Assembly (NCBI RefSeq): GCF_004342905.1
Contig: NZ_SMAN01000003.1
Span: forward strand, 1-64,000
DNA: 64,000 nucleotides
Direction: 5' to 3'
DNA from: Melghiribacillus thermohalophilus
GTDB lineage: Bacteria; Bacillota; Bacilli; Bacillales; Alkalibacillaceae
Position 1 is the first letter of the stretch; the number at the start of each line of letters is the position of its first letter. Under the pieces are notes generated by a model. The model was not told where the DNA came from. It ran no database searches and saw only the letters and a list, made by a program, of their open reading frames with translations. The position numbers were made by a program, and so were the translations under genes. This document shows positions 52,348-61,901 of this stretch, piece by piece.

Positions 52348-53313
52348 TTAATCAAATAAATATAGCAAATGACCGTAGCCTTCTTCTTCCATTTTTTCCT
52401 TAGGAACAAATTTTAAGGCTGCCGAATTGATACAGTAACGAAAACCTCCCCTGTCTTTCGGTCCGTCATCAAACACATGCCCAAGGTGGGAATCTCCCTG
52501 AAGACTTCGGACTTCAATCCGTCTCATACCATGGGATGTATCGAGACGTTCAGTGATATGCGACTGGTCGATTGGACGGGTAAAGCTAGGCCAGCCGCAT
52601 CCGGCGTCATATTTGTCTCTGGAAGAAAATAGCGGTTCACCCGATACCACATCCACATAAATTCCTTCTTCAAAATGATCCCAGTATTCATTTTGAAATG
52701 GGGGTTCGGTTCCATTTTCCTGTGTGACGGTGTACTGCATAGGTGTTAATTGCTTCTTTAACTGTTGACGATCTTTTTTTGGACCCCAGGTGTTCAGAAG
52801 AAAATCCTGACGGCCGGATCCTTTTTTATACAGACGGTAGTGAAACGGATTTTTTTTGTAATAGTCTTGATGCTCCTCCTCCGCCGGATAAAAGGCCGAT
52901 GCCGGCCGAATTTCTGTTACAATCGGATCCTTAAATACTTTGCTCTTTTCAAGTTTTTGTTTGGATGTTTCTGCTAATTGTTTTTGTTTTTCGTTATGGT
53001 AAAAGATGGCCGTTTGATACTGAGGCCCCCGATCATGAAACTGTCCCCCGGGATCGGTCGGATCGATGGAACGCCAGAAAAGATCTAGCAGTTTTTCGTA
53101 TGGAAACAGGTCTGGATCAAAGGTAATCTGAACGGCTTCAACATGGCCGGTTTTCCCGGAACAAACCTCCTCATAGGAAGGGTTTTCGGTATGTCCCCCT
53201 GTATATCCTGAAACAATGTTATAAATGCCCGGCCTGGCATCAAATGGTTCAACCATGCACCAGAAACATCCTCCGGCAAATGTAGCAAGTTCCCGGTTGT
53301 TTTCAGTCAACAT
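52348..53313 (-). CDS. msrAB: Fused methionine sulfoxide reductase MsrA-MsrB
   Basis: A 321-residue fusion. MsrA half (1 to about 165): [41 protein letters not shown]. MsrB half (about 180 to 321): [45 protein letters not shown] and [14 protein letters not shown] with the catalytic Cys. The zinc CxxC pairs of many MsrB proteins are missing (VDVVSG and LQGDSHLG), so this is a zinc-free type. It reduces both sulfoxide epimers. A second MsrA is at 11857..12387. Confidence 0.92.
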   Translation of the reverse strand: MLTENNRELATFAGGCFWCMVEPFDARPGIYNIVSGYTGGHTENPSYEEVCSGKTGHVEAVQITFDPDLFPYEKLLDLFWRSIDPTDPGGQFHDRGPQYQTAIFYHNEKQKQLAETSKQKLEKSKVFKDPIVTEIRPASAFYPAEEEHQDYYKKNPFHYRLYKKGSGRQDFLLNTWGPKKDRQQLKKQLTPMQYTVTQENGTEPPFQNEYWDHFEEGIYVDVVSGEPLFSSRDKYDAGCGWPSFTRPIDQSHITERLDTSHGMRRIEVRSLQGDSHLGHVFDDGPKDRGGFRYCINSAALKFVPKEKMEEEGYGHLLYLFD

Positions 53314-53395
53314 GAATCCCTCCTCTGGTCCATGTACTTGCAGCTTTTATCGTCATTGTCCACTGTTTTCAGGGAAAAATCAAGCTGTGTTTTCT

Positions 53396-54058
53396 TTATA
53401 TGAACAATTTGGGTGTTGATGCTCCGTTTCCTCTGCGTCTAGATGGCCGAGTAGGCCTGGTTTTTTCTCCATCATCAGGTACTTCTATGGAAGCTAAATA
53501 TTTTTCCAGTTCATCCTCTTCATATTCATAGTCTTTCTCTTCAACAACTGGTTCATCCTCAAGTTGTTTTTGATGTTCATCCGCTTTATTTTGGTCATCT
53601 TCTTCTATTTTCCCGTTTTCTTCAGATTCCAGGTCATCGGCTTCATTTAGTGCTTTCAGCATCTTAAACATGGCCGGAAGATTTTTAACCATTGGCCCGT
53701 ATTGCCGGATCATAGGCACGGCCTGCTGGGCAAGCTTTAGCACTTGTTGTATATTATTTAACGTATTCGTTCCTCCCATCCCCCCTGTGGCCATTCCTCC
53801 TGGCATTTGTCCGGGCATTCCTCCGGTAAATCGAGATGGATTGGAACCTAAGCCCTGAAACAGTCTCTGAATCAAGTTTCCCTGTCTTCCCCCCTGGTAA
53901 GGATAGCCAAATGGCCCTGTTCCTCCCTGTCCGGGTCCTGACATAAATGGCGGTCCGCCCCGGGGTCCAGGGTTTCGTTTAAAGATATTTAAAAAACCTC
54001 CCCCGCCGCGATTTGCTCCCCCCATCATCGGTCCTTGCCCCATCATGTTTGGTGGCAC
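53396..54058 (-). CDS. YqfQ/VrrA family protein
   Basis: A 220-residue protein of low complexity at the start (Gly, Pro, Met and Arg rich, residues 1 to 95), then a conserved helix (NTLNNIQQVLKLAQQAVPMIRQYGPMVKNLPAMFKMLKALN, near 97 to 140), an acidic Glu/Asp-rich stretch (140 to 195) and a basic tail (TRPTRPSRRRGNGAS). This layout is that of B. subtilis YqfQ and B. anthracis VrrA, whose repeat number varies between strains. Its role is not established; a spore or wall link has been suggested. GTG 54058 follows AAGGAGGTAGACATC. Confidence 0.75.
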   Translation of the reverse strand: MPPNMMGQGPMMGGANRGGGGFLNIFKRNPGPRGGPPFMSGPGQGGTGPFGYPYQGGRQGNLIQRLFQGLGSNPSRFTGGMPGQMPGGMATGGMGGTNTLNNIQQVLKLAQQAVPMIRQYGPMVKNLPAMFKMLKALNEADDLESEENGKIEEDDQNKADEHQKQLEDEPVVEEKDYEYEEDELEKYLASIEVPDDGEKTRPTRPSRRRGNGASTPKLFI

Positions 54059-54224
54059 GATGTCTACCTCCTTCCTTCAGCGAACGTACTACTTTACAGT
54101 ACGAGAATATTCGGATCGAAGTGTAGGCATTTATGTATATTTGGGCGATATTTTTACTAATTCTAGTTTGAACGTTTGTTTCATATGAAGCGAATGGCGG
54201 ACCTGATCCCTTCTCTGTATTCAT

Positions 54225-54923
54225 TTATCCTGTCTCAACTGGTAACGGATTCATTGGAAGCTGCCAGTCGATGGGATTTTCTCCGATTGACTGGAGGAAC
54301 TGATTGGTTTTTGAAAAGGGTTTGCTGCCGAAAAAACCACGGTGGGCTGAAAGGGGGCTTGGATGTGGTGATTCAATGATGAAGTGTTTATCGCGATCCA
54401 CAGCCTTTGCCTTTTCCCTTGCGTTTCTCCCCCATAAAATAAATGCAAGAGGAACTTCACGCGCATTCAACACTTCGATGACCCGGTCGGTAAAGATCTC
54501 CCATCCCATTCCTCGATGGGAATTGGCCTGATGTGACCTTACCGTTAATACCGCATTTAATAAAAGGACCCCCTGTTTTGCCCAGTGAATCAAATAACCG
54601 TGGTTGGGAATTTGGAATCCGATATCATCCTGCAGTTCTTTATAGATGTTTTTTAAAGATGGGGGAATGTCAACTCCGGGTTTAACTGAAAAGCTAAACC
54701 CGTGTGCCTGATTGGGCCCATGATAAGGATCCTGCCCGAGAATAACTACTTTCGTTTTCTGATAAGGCGTATAATGAAAAGCATTATAAATATCATGCAT
54801 ATCCGGATAGATCGTTTTAGTCCGATATTCCCGGATCAGAAATTGCCGGAGCTTTTTGTAATATGGCTTTTCGAATTCTTTATGCAAATATGTATGCCAG
54901 TCATTTTTTAAGATTGGTGCCAC
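54225..54923 (-). CDS. ung: Uracil-DNA glycosylase
   Basis: A 232-residue family 1 enzyme that removes uracil from [25 protein letters not shown] has the water-activating Asp. [36 protein letters not shown] and [24 protein letters not shown] (HPSPLS, DNA minor-groove loop) follow. The frame opens at 55028, but GTG 54923 with GGAGGAG five bases upstream gives the family length. Confidence 0.95.
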   Translation of the reverse strand: MAPILKNDWHTYLHKEFEKPYYKKLRQFLIREYRTKTIYPDMHDIYNAFHYTPYQKTKVVILGQDPYHGPNQAHGFSFSVKPGVDIPPSLKNIYKELQDDIGFQIPNHGYLIHWAKQGVLLLNAVLTVRSHQANSHRGMGWEIFTDRVIEVLNAREVPLAFILWGRNAREKAKAVDRDKHFIIESPHPSPLSAHRGFFGSKPFSKTNQFLQSIGENPIDWQLPMNPLPVETG

Positions 54924-54966
54924 TGTATCTCCTCCCCATTGTATAGCTGAAATATCTAGATAAACA

Positions 54967-55003
54967 TAAAAATCCCCTGCTATGAATTGTATAGCAAGGG
55001 ATG
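54967..55003 (-). terminator. Intrinsic terminator of the small membrane-peptide gene
   Basis: ATCCCTTGCTAT and ATAGCAGGGGAT pair on the minus strand with a seven-base loop, followed by TTTTTAT. It lies 37 bases past the stop of 55040..55117 and before ung. Confidence 0.8.
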
Positions 55004-55039
55004 ATCGTTGTACAGATGAAGAACTCAATTGCCTGTCTA

Positions 55040-55117
55040 TTAAGCAGTAACTTCAGCATAAATCAGTGTTCCGATAAACCCGCTAAGAATGATCCCTAAC
55101 AGCATAGTCGCCAACAT
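55040..55117 (-). CDS. Twenty-five-residue membrane peptide
   Basis: [20 protein letters not shown] followed by AEVTA: one hydrophobic helix and a short tail. GGGGGG lies six bases before ATG 55117, a strong terminator follows at 54967..55003, and an 11-base inverted repeat lies 17 bases upstream. These support a real, separately transcribed gene. I do not recognise it. Confidence 0.55.
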   Translation of the reverse strand: MLATMLLGIILSGFIGTLIYAEVTA

Positions 55118-55133
55118 ATGAATCCCCCCAATA

Positions 55134-55167
55134 ATGATTCCTTTCACTATTAGTATAAAGGAATCAT
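55134..55167. repeat. Perfect 11-base inverted repeat upstream of the small peptide gene
   Basis: ATGATTCCTTT and AAAGGAATCAT flank 12 bases. Placed in the leader of the 25-residue peptide gene, it could be an operator or a leader hairpin. It has no T-run. Confidence 0.6.
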
Positions 55168-55335
55168 GGATATCATCAGGGGATTACTTTTGGCGATTTT
55201 TTGAATACTTTTTGATCATTTTGTGGCATACCACAGGTCTCCTCAGCAGGACAATGGCTCAAATTATTTCCCCGGAAAGCGCAGAAAACGAATAGATCTG
55301 ACAACAATTCGAGTAAACGCGGAGTTTTTCTGTCG

Positions 55336-55584
55336 TTAATTGATGTTATACAATGAAATTAATTGATACGTGCATATCGTACGATGATCCGTTAGAGTGA
55401 TTTTGACAACTTTTGCTGTACCAATCTGGTCTGATGATTCAAAACGCATGACATCTATAGGCTGGTCAATCGGAAATAACTTATAACCATCAAACTCTAT
55501 TTCAAACAAGTTGTCGCTCTCACTGATTCGTTTTTCTTTTCCTCCGGTAATGATTCGCCATTCCATTGAAAATGGTACGGACAT
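55336..55584 (-). CDS. DUF2584 family protein
   Basis: Eighty-two residues: MEWRIITGGKEKRI, NLFEIEFDGYKLFPIDQPIDVMR, GTAKVVKITLTDHRTICTYQLISL. This matches the small Bacillus family DUF2584, of unknown function. ATG 55584 follows AAGGAGGGGACTTGA. It sits behind sbcC, 31 bases after its stop. Confidence 0.72.
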   Translation of the reverse strand: MSVPFSMEWRIITGGKEKRISESDNLFEIEFDGYKLFPIDQPIDVMRFESSDQIGTAKVVKITLTDHRTICTYQLISLYNIN

Positions 55585-55615
55585 TCAAGTCCCCTCCTTT
55601 ATGTTACCGGTTCAG

Positions 55616-58600
55616 TCATAGGATTGTAACGATGGATCCTGCAGGTGAAGGCTGTATGTGTAATTTTGATTGAATTTCTTCTTTCAGTTTTGGAACATGG
55701 GAGATGATGCCAAGTATACGATTGCCATTCTGCAGTTCATGCAAGCAGGACAGGGCCTGCTCCACTGAGAGTTCATCAAGGGTGCCGAAGCCTTCATCGA
55801 TAAACATCGTGTCCAGCTCCACCCCTCCTGCATGGGCCTGGACCACATCAGCCATTCCTAATGCGAGACTCAGTGCTGCCTTAAATCCCTCTCCGCCGGA
55901 CAAGGTACGTACTGACCGTTTTTGTCCGGTATAATGGTCGATGACTTCTAAATCCAGTCCGCTCTGAGCTCCCCGTTTTGCTACCTCTTCACTTCTGATC
56001 AGCTCAAAGCGGTGATCAGTCATGCGGTCCAGACGAATATTCGCCTGAAGCAAAATTTCATCTAAAAATGACGATAATACAAAACGCTCCAGGGAAAGAC
56101 GCTGATCATTATCCCCCCTGGCGAGCCTGGCCAGCTCACCGACATCGAAATATTTTCTTTCAAGCTTTTCCCTTTTCTTCTTCAATTCCTTTAAACGATG
56201 AATGCTTTTCTCATATTGTTTCCGTTTCCCATCGATTTGCTGGATTTCCTTCATGAGATCGTCTATTAATTCATTTAAATCGTCAAGCTGCTTTTCGATG
56301 GAAAGCAGATCTGGAATCTCTGTATCTTTTAATTTTTCTTTTAGGACCTGATAGCGTTCATTCGTTGCATACCATTGCTCTTCGTATGTTTTTATTTCCT
56401 TCTCCAGTTTTTCCTGTTCGAGCTGCTTTAATTTAGCATGTTGATAATCTTCTATGTTCTTGAATCCTTTTTCAATCAGCTGCCTGTAAAATTGTTTCTC
56501 AGCTTCTTCGAATTGATCCTGTTCGTTCCCTTTTTGTTCCTGCACTGCTGCCAGTTCAACCCTGGCCTTTTGAAGTTCTTCCTTTGTGTCCTCGTATTGT
56601 TTCTGAATGGTTTCCCATTGATTGATCATTTGCTTATAGGAGGATTTTTCTTGTTCGAGTTTTTTCTTCAACTCTTCCCCTGATAAGTTCGGATTGGTCA
56701 TTTGTGTTTTTATATTTTCAATCTGAGACTCCAGACGAATCCATATCTCTTTTATATCATTTACTTCGTTCCGTTTTTTCTCAAACCTTTTCCGATCATC
56801 AGCCAGTTTCTTGCTCAGTTCTTTTTTTTCAATTATTTTTTGTTTTCGTTTTTCTAGCTGCTGTTTACTCTGTTCTAATTGGTTCATTTTATTCTGATAT
56901 GTTTTGTTCCAGTCATTCGTGATTGCTTGAATCGCTGACAGGGAGAGGTCATCTTTTGTCAGATTCAATTCTTCCGCCATGTTTTCAATCAGCTGCTTCT
57001 GACTCTGTCCCAAAGATTCTATGCGCAAATATTCCCGTTGCCATTGCTCTTCTTGCTTTTCCAGGCGATTTAGTGTCTTACGGATATGCTCGATCTCTTC
57101 ATCTGTTACGGATACACCTGAAAATTTTGCTTTTGCTGGGTGGTGAACAGATCCGCAAACCGGGCAGGGCTCATCTGGTTGCAATGAGCCAGCCAGAATA
57201 GCGGCCTGCTGCTGCTTTAGCTGTTCCTCAAGCTGAGACAGCCTGGCATCTATTTTTTCCTTTTCATCCCGGACATTGCTGTACTTGCTTTTGATTTCTT
57301 TATAATCTCCCCTTAACTTCTCAAGCTTTTGAAGCTCTTTCATGACATACTGTCCCCGGTCAATCAGCTGTTTCCATTCCTTTACGCTGGCTTCCAGCTC
57401 ATAATGGGCCTGCACCAGCTCATCATCACTGTGATTTTCCTGCTCCAGCTGTTCCAGTCTGATTTCCTTTTGTTTCACTTGCTCATTCAGATCTTGATAT
57501 TCTTTACGGGCTTTTTGATATTGCTGTTGGTATAATTGTTCATTCTTTTGCAGCTGATGGTACTGATCCATGAGTCGATATTCTTCTTCCAGGCTTTTGA
57601 GAAGTTCCTTTTGCTTTTCCCGATTGGGCTCAGCTTTTTTTTCATTTTCATATGCTTCTGCTACTTCAGCAAATATTTGTTCAAGTTCTGTCACTGCTGA
57701 TGACTTATGCTTTTCCTTTTCAACAAGCTGTTCAAGTTCCTGTTTCCGCTGACTCAGCTGTTTTTCATAACCGGACAGCAACTCTGCTCTTCCGGCACTT
57801 TTTAAACGTTCCTGCTTATGAGAGATCTGTTCCTTCTGATCTTCTAACTCTTTGATTTTTGCGGACAGCTGTCCATACTCTTCAAATAATTGATGGATTT
57901 CTTTAGCTTTATAATAATCCTTTTGTTTTTCCTGTAGTTTCTTCCTCGTATGATCGAGCTTCTCTTTCTTCGTTCTCAGCTGTTTCTGTTCCTGCTCCTG
58001 GTATTCTGAAAGGAGACCGATGGCCTGATCAGAATCGGGAAGATCCTCTCCTTTTTCAAGACCCCATTCGTATTGCTGAATCTCCACTTTTTCCGTTTTT
58101 TGGATATCCATAATTTCTGCTTCCAGTGCTTTGCTTTTTTCAACCAGACGGTTGGTTATATCTTTATAAACATACGTCCGAAAGATTTTTTGTAAAATGG
58201 TTTCCCGTTCCCGGCTATTCTCTGAAATTAAGCGGCGAAATTCTCCCTGGGGAATCATGACCATTTTCCGGAACTGTTCATAATCCAGCTGCAATAGCTC
58301 CTCAATCGCTTCGTTGACGTCTTTGACCCGTGAATATAGAAGGCGTTTATCTCCATGAATATATTCATACAGTTCGGCTTTAGGCGGCTGTTCGGTAAAT
58401 CCCTCTCCCCGCTCTTTCCGCTTGATTTGTTTAGGAGAACGGATGACTTCAAATTCTTTCTGCTGAAGCTGAAAACGAAACATCACTTCTGTTTGTTCAT
58501 CAGGAGAAGCAAAATGGCTCCGCAGAGAATCCTGATCTCGATCGCTACCGGATGCCCTCCCGTATAACGCATAACACATCGCATCAAAAATGGTCGTTTT

Positions 58601-58720
58601 CCCCGCTCCTGTCGGTCCGGTTATTAAAAATAATGAATCGCCTGCTAACTGACGGAAATCAATGATCTGTTTGTCCTTATATGGGCCAAATGCAGACATG
58701 GTTAATTGAATTGCCCGCAT
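55616..58720 (-). CDS. sbcC: SbcC, ATPase subunit of the SbcCD exonuclease
   Basis: A 1034-residue SMC-like ATPase. Walker A is ITGPTGAGKTTIFDAMCYALYG (near 35). Long coiled coils follow to a central zinc hook CPVCGSVHHP (near residue 520). The signature motif RTLSGGEGFKAALSLALGMADVV and Walker B DTMFIDEGFGTLD are near the C-terminus. With SbcD it cleaves DNA hairpins and processes double-strand ends. ATG 58720 is one base after the sbcD stop. Confidence 0.95.
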   Translation of the reverse strand: MRAIQLTMSAFGPYKDKQIIDFRQLAGDSLFLITGPTGAGKTTIFDAMCYALYGRASGSDRDQDSLRSHFASPDEQTEVMFRFQLQQKEFEVIRSPKQIKRKERGEGFTEQPPKAELYEYIHGDKRLLYSRVKDVNEAIEELLQLDYEQFRKMVMIPQGEFRRLISENSRERETILQKIFRTYVYKDITNRLVEKSKALEAEIMDIQKTEKVEIQQYEWGLEKGEDLPDSDQAIGLLSEYQEQEQKQLRTKKEKLDHTRKKLQEKQKDYYKAKEIHQLFEEYGQLSAKIKELEDQKEQISHKQERLKSAGRAELLSGYEKQLSQRKQELEQLVEKEKHKSSAVTELEQIFAEVAEAYENEKKAEPNREKQKELLKSLEEEYRLMDQYHQLQKNEQLYQQQYQKARKEYQDLNEQVKQKEIRLEQLEQENHSDDELVQAHYELEASVKEWKQLIDRGQYVMKELQKLEKLRGDYKEIKSKYSNVRDEKEKIDARLSQLEEQLKQQQAAILAGSLQPDEPCPVCGSVHHPAKAKFSGVSVTDEEIEHIRKTLNRLEKQEEQWQREYLRIESLGQSQKQLIENMAEELNLTKDDLSLSAIQAITNDWNKTYQNKMNQLEQSKQQLEKRKQKIIEKKELSKKLADDRKRFEKKRNEVNDIKEIWIRLESQIENIKTQMTNPNLSGEELKKKLEQEKSSYKQMINQWETIQKQYEDTKEELQKARVELAAVQEQKGNEQDQFEEAEKQFYRQLIEKGFKNIEDYQHAKLKQLEQEKLEKEIKTYEEQWYATNERYQVLKEKLKDTEIPDLLSIEKQLDDLNELIDDLMKEIQQIDGKRKQYEKSIHRLKELKKKREKLERKYFDVGELARLARGDNDQRLSLERFVLSSFLDEILLQANIRLDRMTDHRFELIRSEEVAKRGAQSGLDLEVIDHYTGQKRSVRTLSGGEGFKAALSLALGMADVVQAHAGGVELDTMFIDEGFGTLDELSVEQALSCLHELQNGNRILGIISHVPKLKEEIQSKLHIQPSPAGSIVTIL

Positions 58721-58721
58721 A

Positions 58722-59870
58722 TTACTTTCTCCTCTCCGCTTCCATCATTTCCTGTATCACTTCAGCGACCATTTCTTTTCGCTTTTCTGGGATCTCCTCG
58801 TTTTTCATATATTCATAGAAGGATGAGAACAGGTCGAGGTGGGACATTTGCTGCCTTTTTTTCACCTGATCGAGCTGCTTCAGGGATGGACCTCCCCTCC
58901 CCATCCGTTCAAGCCGTAAAATATTTGGATAATTTTTACGCAGTTTTCCTATTGGGTCCATGATTTGACCGTCATCGAGAAGACGAAGGTGAAGGTAATC
59001 ATCGCTCGCTAAAGCCGGATCCAGCAATTCGTTCAGGAAGCCCTCTACGACCCGTACATCCCGCAATGGGCGAAGGGGGATTTTTTCAATCTGTTTAACT
59101 CCTCGGCCATCCAGTTCGATGAGCGTGAATGATTTCTGGTGATTGGCCTCCGAAAAGGAATACTTTAAAATTGATCCAGAGTAACGGATATGTTCATGTT
59201 TGACTTTCTGTGGCTGATGCAAATGCCCCAGCGCTGTATATGTAAAAGCTTCGAATAAAGAAGCATCTACGTATGGGGCTCCGCCGATCACGGAGAGGCG
59301 TTCTTCAGATTCAGATTCCATGCCACCAGCAAGAAAAGCATGTCCGACAAAGATATGCCGATCCTTATCCAGGTCATATTTGTCGGCAATCTGATTTGTA
59401 ATTGCCTCCATCATTTCCTGGTGACTGCTAATTTGTTCATCCCCGAGAATGACCCTGGCTTCAGCGGGTTCCAGATACGGAATTAAGTGAAAATATACCG
59501 GTCCATGCTCATCCTTCAGTACAACCGCATTCAGGTCCGGGTCAAGCCTGGCCTGTATATACAGGTGCTGTCTCCTTAAAAGACCTGAACCAAAATCCAT
59601 CCGGTCCGGACTGTCATGATTGCCGGTAACCGCAAGTACCGGTATGTTCATTTCCTGAACCATTGCTGTCAGAATATCATTCAGTAGCGTAACAGCCTCT
59701 TTTGGAGGAATAGCCCGGTCATATAAATCCCCGGCAATAATCACTGCATCCGGATGAATATCAGTCAGCCGATCCAAAAACTGCCTTAAAACATATTCCT
59801 GATCCTCTGTCATATAGACATTATGAATAATTTTGCCGAGATGCCAGTCGGCTGTATGGACGATTTTCAT
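58722..59870 (-). CDS. sbcD: SbcD, nuclease subunit of SbcCD
   Basis: A 382-residue Mre11-type metallophosphoesterase. HTADWHLGK, IIAGDLYDRAIPP, VTGNHDSPDR, VGHAFLAGG and ALGHLHQPQ give the metal ligands in order. ATG 59870 follows GGAGTGGAACAG; the frame starts at 59903. Operon with sbcC. Confidence 0.95.
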   Translation of the reverse strand: MKIVHTADWHLGKIIHNVYMTEDQEYVLRQFLDRLTDIHPDAVIIAGDLYDRAIPPKEAVTLLNDILTAMVQEMNIPVLAVTGNHDSPDRMDFGSGLLRRQHLYIQARLDPDLNAVVLKDEHGPVYFHLIPYLEPAEARVILGDEQISSHQEMMEAITNQIADKYDLDKDRHIFVGHAFLAGGMESESEERLSVIGGAPYVDASLFEAFTYTALGHLHQPQKVKHEHIRYSGSILKYSFSEANHQKSFTLIELDGRGVKQIEKIPLRPLRDVRVVEGFLNELLDPALASDDYLHLRLLDDGQIMDPIGKLRKNYPNILRLERMGRGGPSLKQLDQVKKRQQMSHLDLFSSFYEYMKNEEIPEKRKEMVAEVIQEMMEAERRK

Positions 59871-59991
59871 CTGTTCCACTCCATTAATCAAATGTTTGAT
59901 CAAAAAAATTCGAAAAAATCCGATGGGATATGGGCGAGGGCCTTTCTTTCATCATATCATGGATTGATAAAGGATGGTATGCCGATTGAGG

Positions 59992-60192
59992 TCATCTTTT
60001 TCGTACAGGGATTGATGCGAGAATCTGGTCCTTATTAAAGCTTCTGAAACCTTTTCTTAAATAGCAATAGGCAAAAATCCGCTCTCGATTTTCACCGTAA
60101 ATTTTGATCCGCCGCTTTGTGATTTCGCCGTTTTTGCTCATGTACATAATGTCAGCCAGTTCATATTGCCACTTTTTCGCGTAAACATGCAT
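59992..60192 (-). CDS. Mini-WYL domain protein
   Basis: Sixty-six residues made of one small domain: ADIMYMSKNGEITKRRIKIYG and YCYLRKGFRSFNKDQIL. This is the core of WYL domains (Arg-x-I, then YCxLRxxFRxFxxDRI), which bind single-stranded DNA or nucleotides in DNA-damage and phage-defence regulators. No HTH is present. ATG 60192 has GGGGG eight bases upstream. It faces yolD across two SOS boxes and follows the sbcCD region, suggesting a DNA-damage role. Confidence 0.65.
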   Translation of the reverse strand: MHVYAKKWQYELADIMYMSKNGEITKRRIKIYGENRERIFAYCYLRKGFRSFNKDQILASIPVRKR

Positions 60193-60223
60193 GCGGGTCA
60201 CCCCCTCTGGCTATATTATACAA

Positions 60224-60265
60224 GAACGCACGTTCGTTTTCAATTGAAAACCGAATGTCTGTTCG
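60224..60265. promoter_or_regulatory. Two LexA/DinR-type SOS boxes between divergent genes
   Basis: GAACGCACGTTC (60224..60235) fits the Bacillus SOS consensus GAAC-N4-GTTC exactly. GAATGTCTGTTC (60253..60264) fits with one mismatch. They lie 29 bases apart between the mini-WYL gene (minus) and yolD (plus), next to TATTAT (60267) for yolD and TATAAT-like TATTATA (60215) for the mini-WYL gene. Confidence 0.7.
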
Positions 60266-60292
60266 TGTATTATAAGTGATGAGGTGATGAAC

Positions 60293-60625
60293 ATGTTGAA
60301 AGATCGAGGCACGATCAAGTGGACTTCCCTTATGCTCCCAGAACATGTGAAGGAACTAAAACAAATGTGGCAGGATGAAACAAAAAAACCCCGGCCCATT
60401 CTCGATCAACAAGAGCTGGAAGAATTCAACGAACGTCTTCTTGAAGCCTTTGAACACGGGAAACGGATCGAGGTAACCCGGTATCAAAACGGACGGGAAA
60501 ACTCCCTGTCAGGAAAGATTGAAAAGATCGATGCGGTCTGTCAAATCATTGTTTTAAAAACATATGAACAGGTTCATTCCATACCATTCAGGGATATAAC
60601 TAATCTCGAGATCACCGGGGATTAA
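60293..60625 (+). CDS. YolD-like family protein
   Basis: A 110-residue protein: DRGTIKWTSLMLPEHVKELKQMWQDE, then LDQQELEEFNERLLEAF and GKIEKIDAVCQIIVLKTYEQVHSIPFRDITNLEI. This is the YolD domain, usually found just before Y-family polymerase UvrX/YqjW genes; here no polymerase follows. ATG 60293 has GAGGTG six bases upstream. The SOS boxes upstream imply damage induction. Confidence 0.8.
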   Translation: MLKDRGTIKWTSLMLPEHVKELKQMWQDETKKPRPILDQQELEEFNERLLEAFEHGKRIEVTRYQNGRENSLSGKIEKIDAVCQIIVLKTYEQVHSIPFRDITNLEITGD

Positions 60626-60640
60626 TCCGGGGCAATAAAC

Positions 60641-60862
60641 TTATTCTATCTCATTCTCCTGGTATTCCTCCCACAGGCCGTCAAATACACTCAGGGCAGC
60701 GGGAAACGGGATATTCCATTCCAGGTAGCGGCTGATTTCATCATAAGATGTGGAGTGTTTAGGAAAATCGTGATCCTGAAACATCCAGTCTGCCAGCTTC
60801 TTTTGGTCATTATTTTCTTTGTTTCCCCTGTACCGCATCATAAAGTGATAAAATGAGCGCAA
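60641..60862 (-). CDS. YozE family (UPF0346) protein
   Basis: A 73-residue protein: SFYHFMMRYRG, LADWMFQDHDFPKHSTSYDEISRYLEWNIPFPAALSVFDGLWEEY. This is the YozE SAM-like fold family, small cytoplasmic proteins of unknown role. TTG 60862 with AAAGGAG upstream is preferred; an upstream ATG at 60949 would add a non-conserved leader. Confidence 0.8.
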   Translation of the reverse strand: MRSFYHFMMRYRGNKENNDQKKLADWMFQDHDFPKHSTSYDEISRYLEWNIPFPAALSVFDGLWEEYQENEIE

Positions 60863-60972
60863 CGTTGATTCTCCTTTACCCGGTTGCTGTAAGGATATTG
60901 TATGGACAAACCTTCGAAAATGCAAATCATATAGCTGTGAAAAAGGCATAAAAAAAGAGGCATCTAGCCTCT

Positions 60973-61728
60973 CTATTGCGAATCCATGGACATTTCCTGT
61001 TCCGCGGCCAGCTTTCTCCGGTATACAAACTGGGATGTCATAATGGCCACTTCATAAAGAACAATAAGCGGAATGGCCACTACCAGCTGAAGAATAAAGT
61101 CTGGCGGGGAAAGCATTGTTCCTAGAATGACTAGTACTAAATAAGCATACTTCCTCACCTTTTTTAAAAACATCGGGCTGATGATGCCAAGGCTGGTGAG
61201 AAACATTGAAATAACTGGTATTTCAAAGAAAAACGCAAAAGGAAGAGTAACCTGCATGATAAAGCGAAAATATTTTTCCGCGGTGAACATTTCTTCAAAC
61301 ATACCCGCATTTAAGGACAGCAGAAAGTTTAAGATTAAGTCTTTGATAACCAAATAACCAAACAGGAGACCACCTACAAATAACAAAAAAATAACCGGAA
61401 TATATGTAACCGTGACTTTCTGCTCCTTTGGCGTTAAACCCGGCTTTACAAACAGCCAGATCTGCAGCGACAAAAAGGGAAGAGTCAGGGCAACTGCCAC
61501 CGTACTGGCAATGATCATATAGATCCACAATATTTCTCCCGGGCCTAATACAATGAACTCAAACTGGGAATCATTCTCAAAAAAACGAAAGATGTCTTCC
61601 ACGTAGATAAACCCTATGATAAAAAACAGAACAAAGACCATGAAACTCCACAGCAAACGTTTTCTGAGCTCATTTAAATGTTCTGTCACTTCCATTTCTT
61701 GATCATAAGGTCGTTGTTTGTCTGACAT
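60973..61728 (-). CDS. tatC: Sec-independent translocase TatC
   Basis: A 251-residue protein with six helices. EVTEHLNELRKRLLWSFMVF at the start, GPGEILWIYMIIASTVAVALTLPFLSLQIWLFVKPGLTPKE in the second periplasmic/third helix region, and EIPVISMFLTSLGIISPMFL are TatC hallmarks. It is the twin-arginine signal receptor. ATG 61728 follows GGAGGTCATGTGTG. Two tatA genes lie upstream with a terminator between. Confidence 0.94.
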   Translation of the reverse strand: MSDKQRPYDQEMEVTEHLNELRKRLLWSFMVFVLFFIIGFIYVEDIFRFFENDSQFEFIVLGPGEILWIYMIIASTVAVALTLPFLSLQIWLFVKPGLTPKEQKVTVTYIPVIFLLFVGGLLFGYLVIKDLILNFLLSLNAGMFEEMFTAEKYFRFIMQVTLPFAFFFEIPVISMFLTSLGIISPMFLKKVRKYAYLVLVILGTMLSPPDFILQLVVAIPLIVLYEVAIMTSQFVYRRKLAAEQEMSMDSQ

Positions 61729-61861
61729 CACACATGACCTCCAATCCTGCGGTCAATTGCTGCTAAGAAAGCACCAATCAAATTGAACAAATGTTTGTCC
61801 CATACAGATGGAAAGACCGTTCAAAAGCACTCTGCACTCTTCCTGATCATTTACAAGAAGA

Positions 61862-61893
61862 AAGTGTAAGGCTACATTCACCTTACACCTTCA
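61862..61893 (-). terminator. Terminator of the tatA genes
   Basis: GTGTAAGG and CCTTACAC pair with a nine-base loop, followed by TTTCTTC on the minus strand, nine bases after the tatA stop. Confidence 0.65.
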
Positions 61894-61901
61894 AGTATCC
61901 G

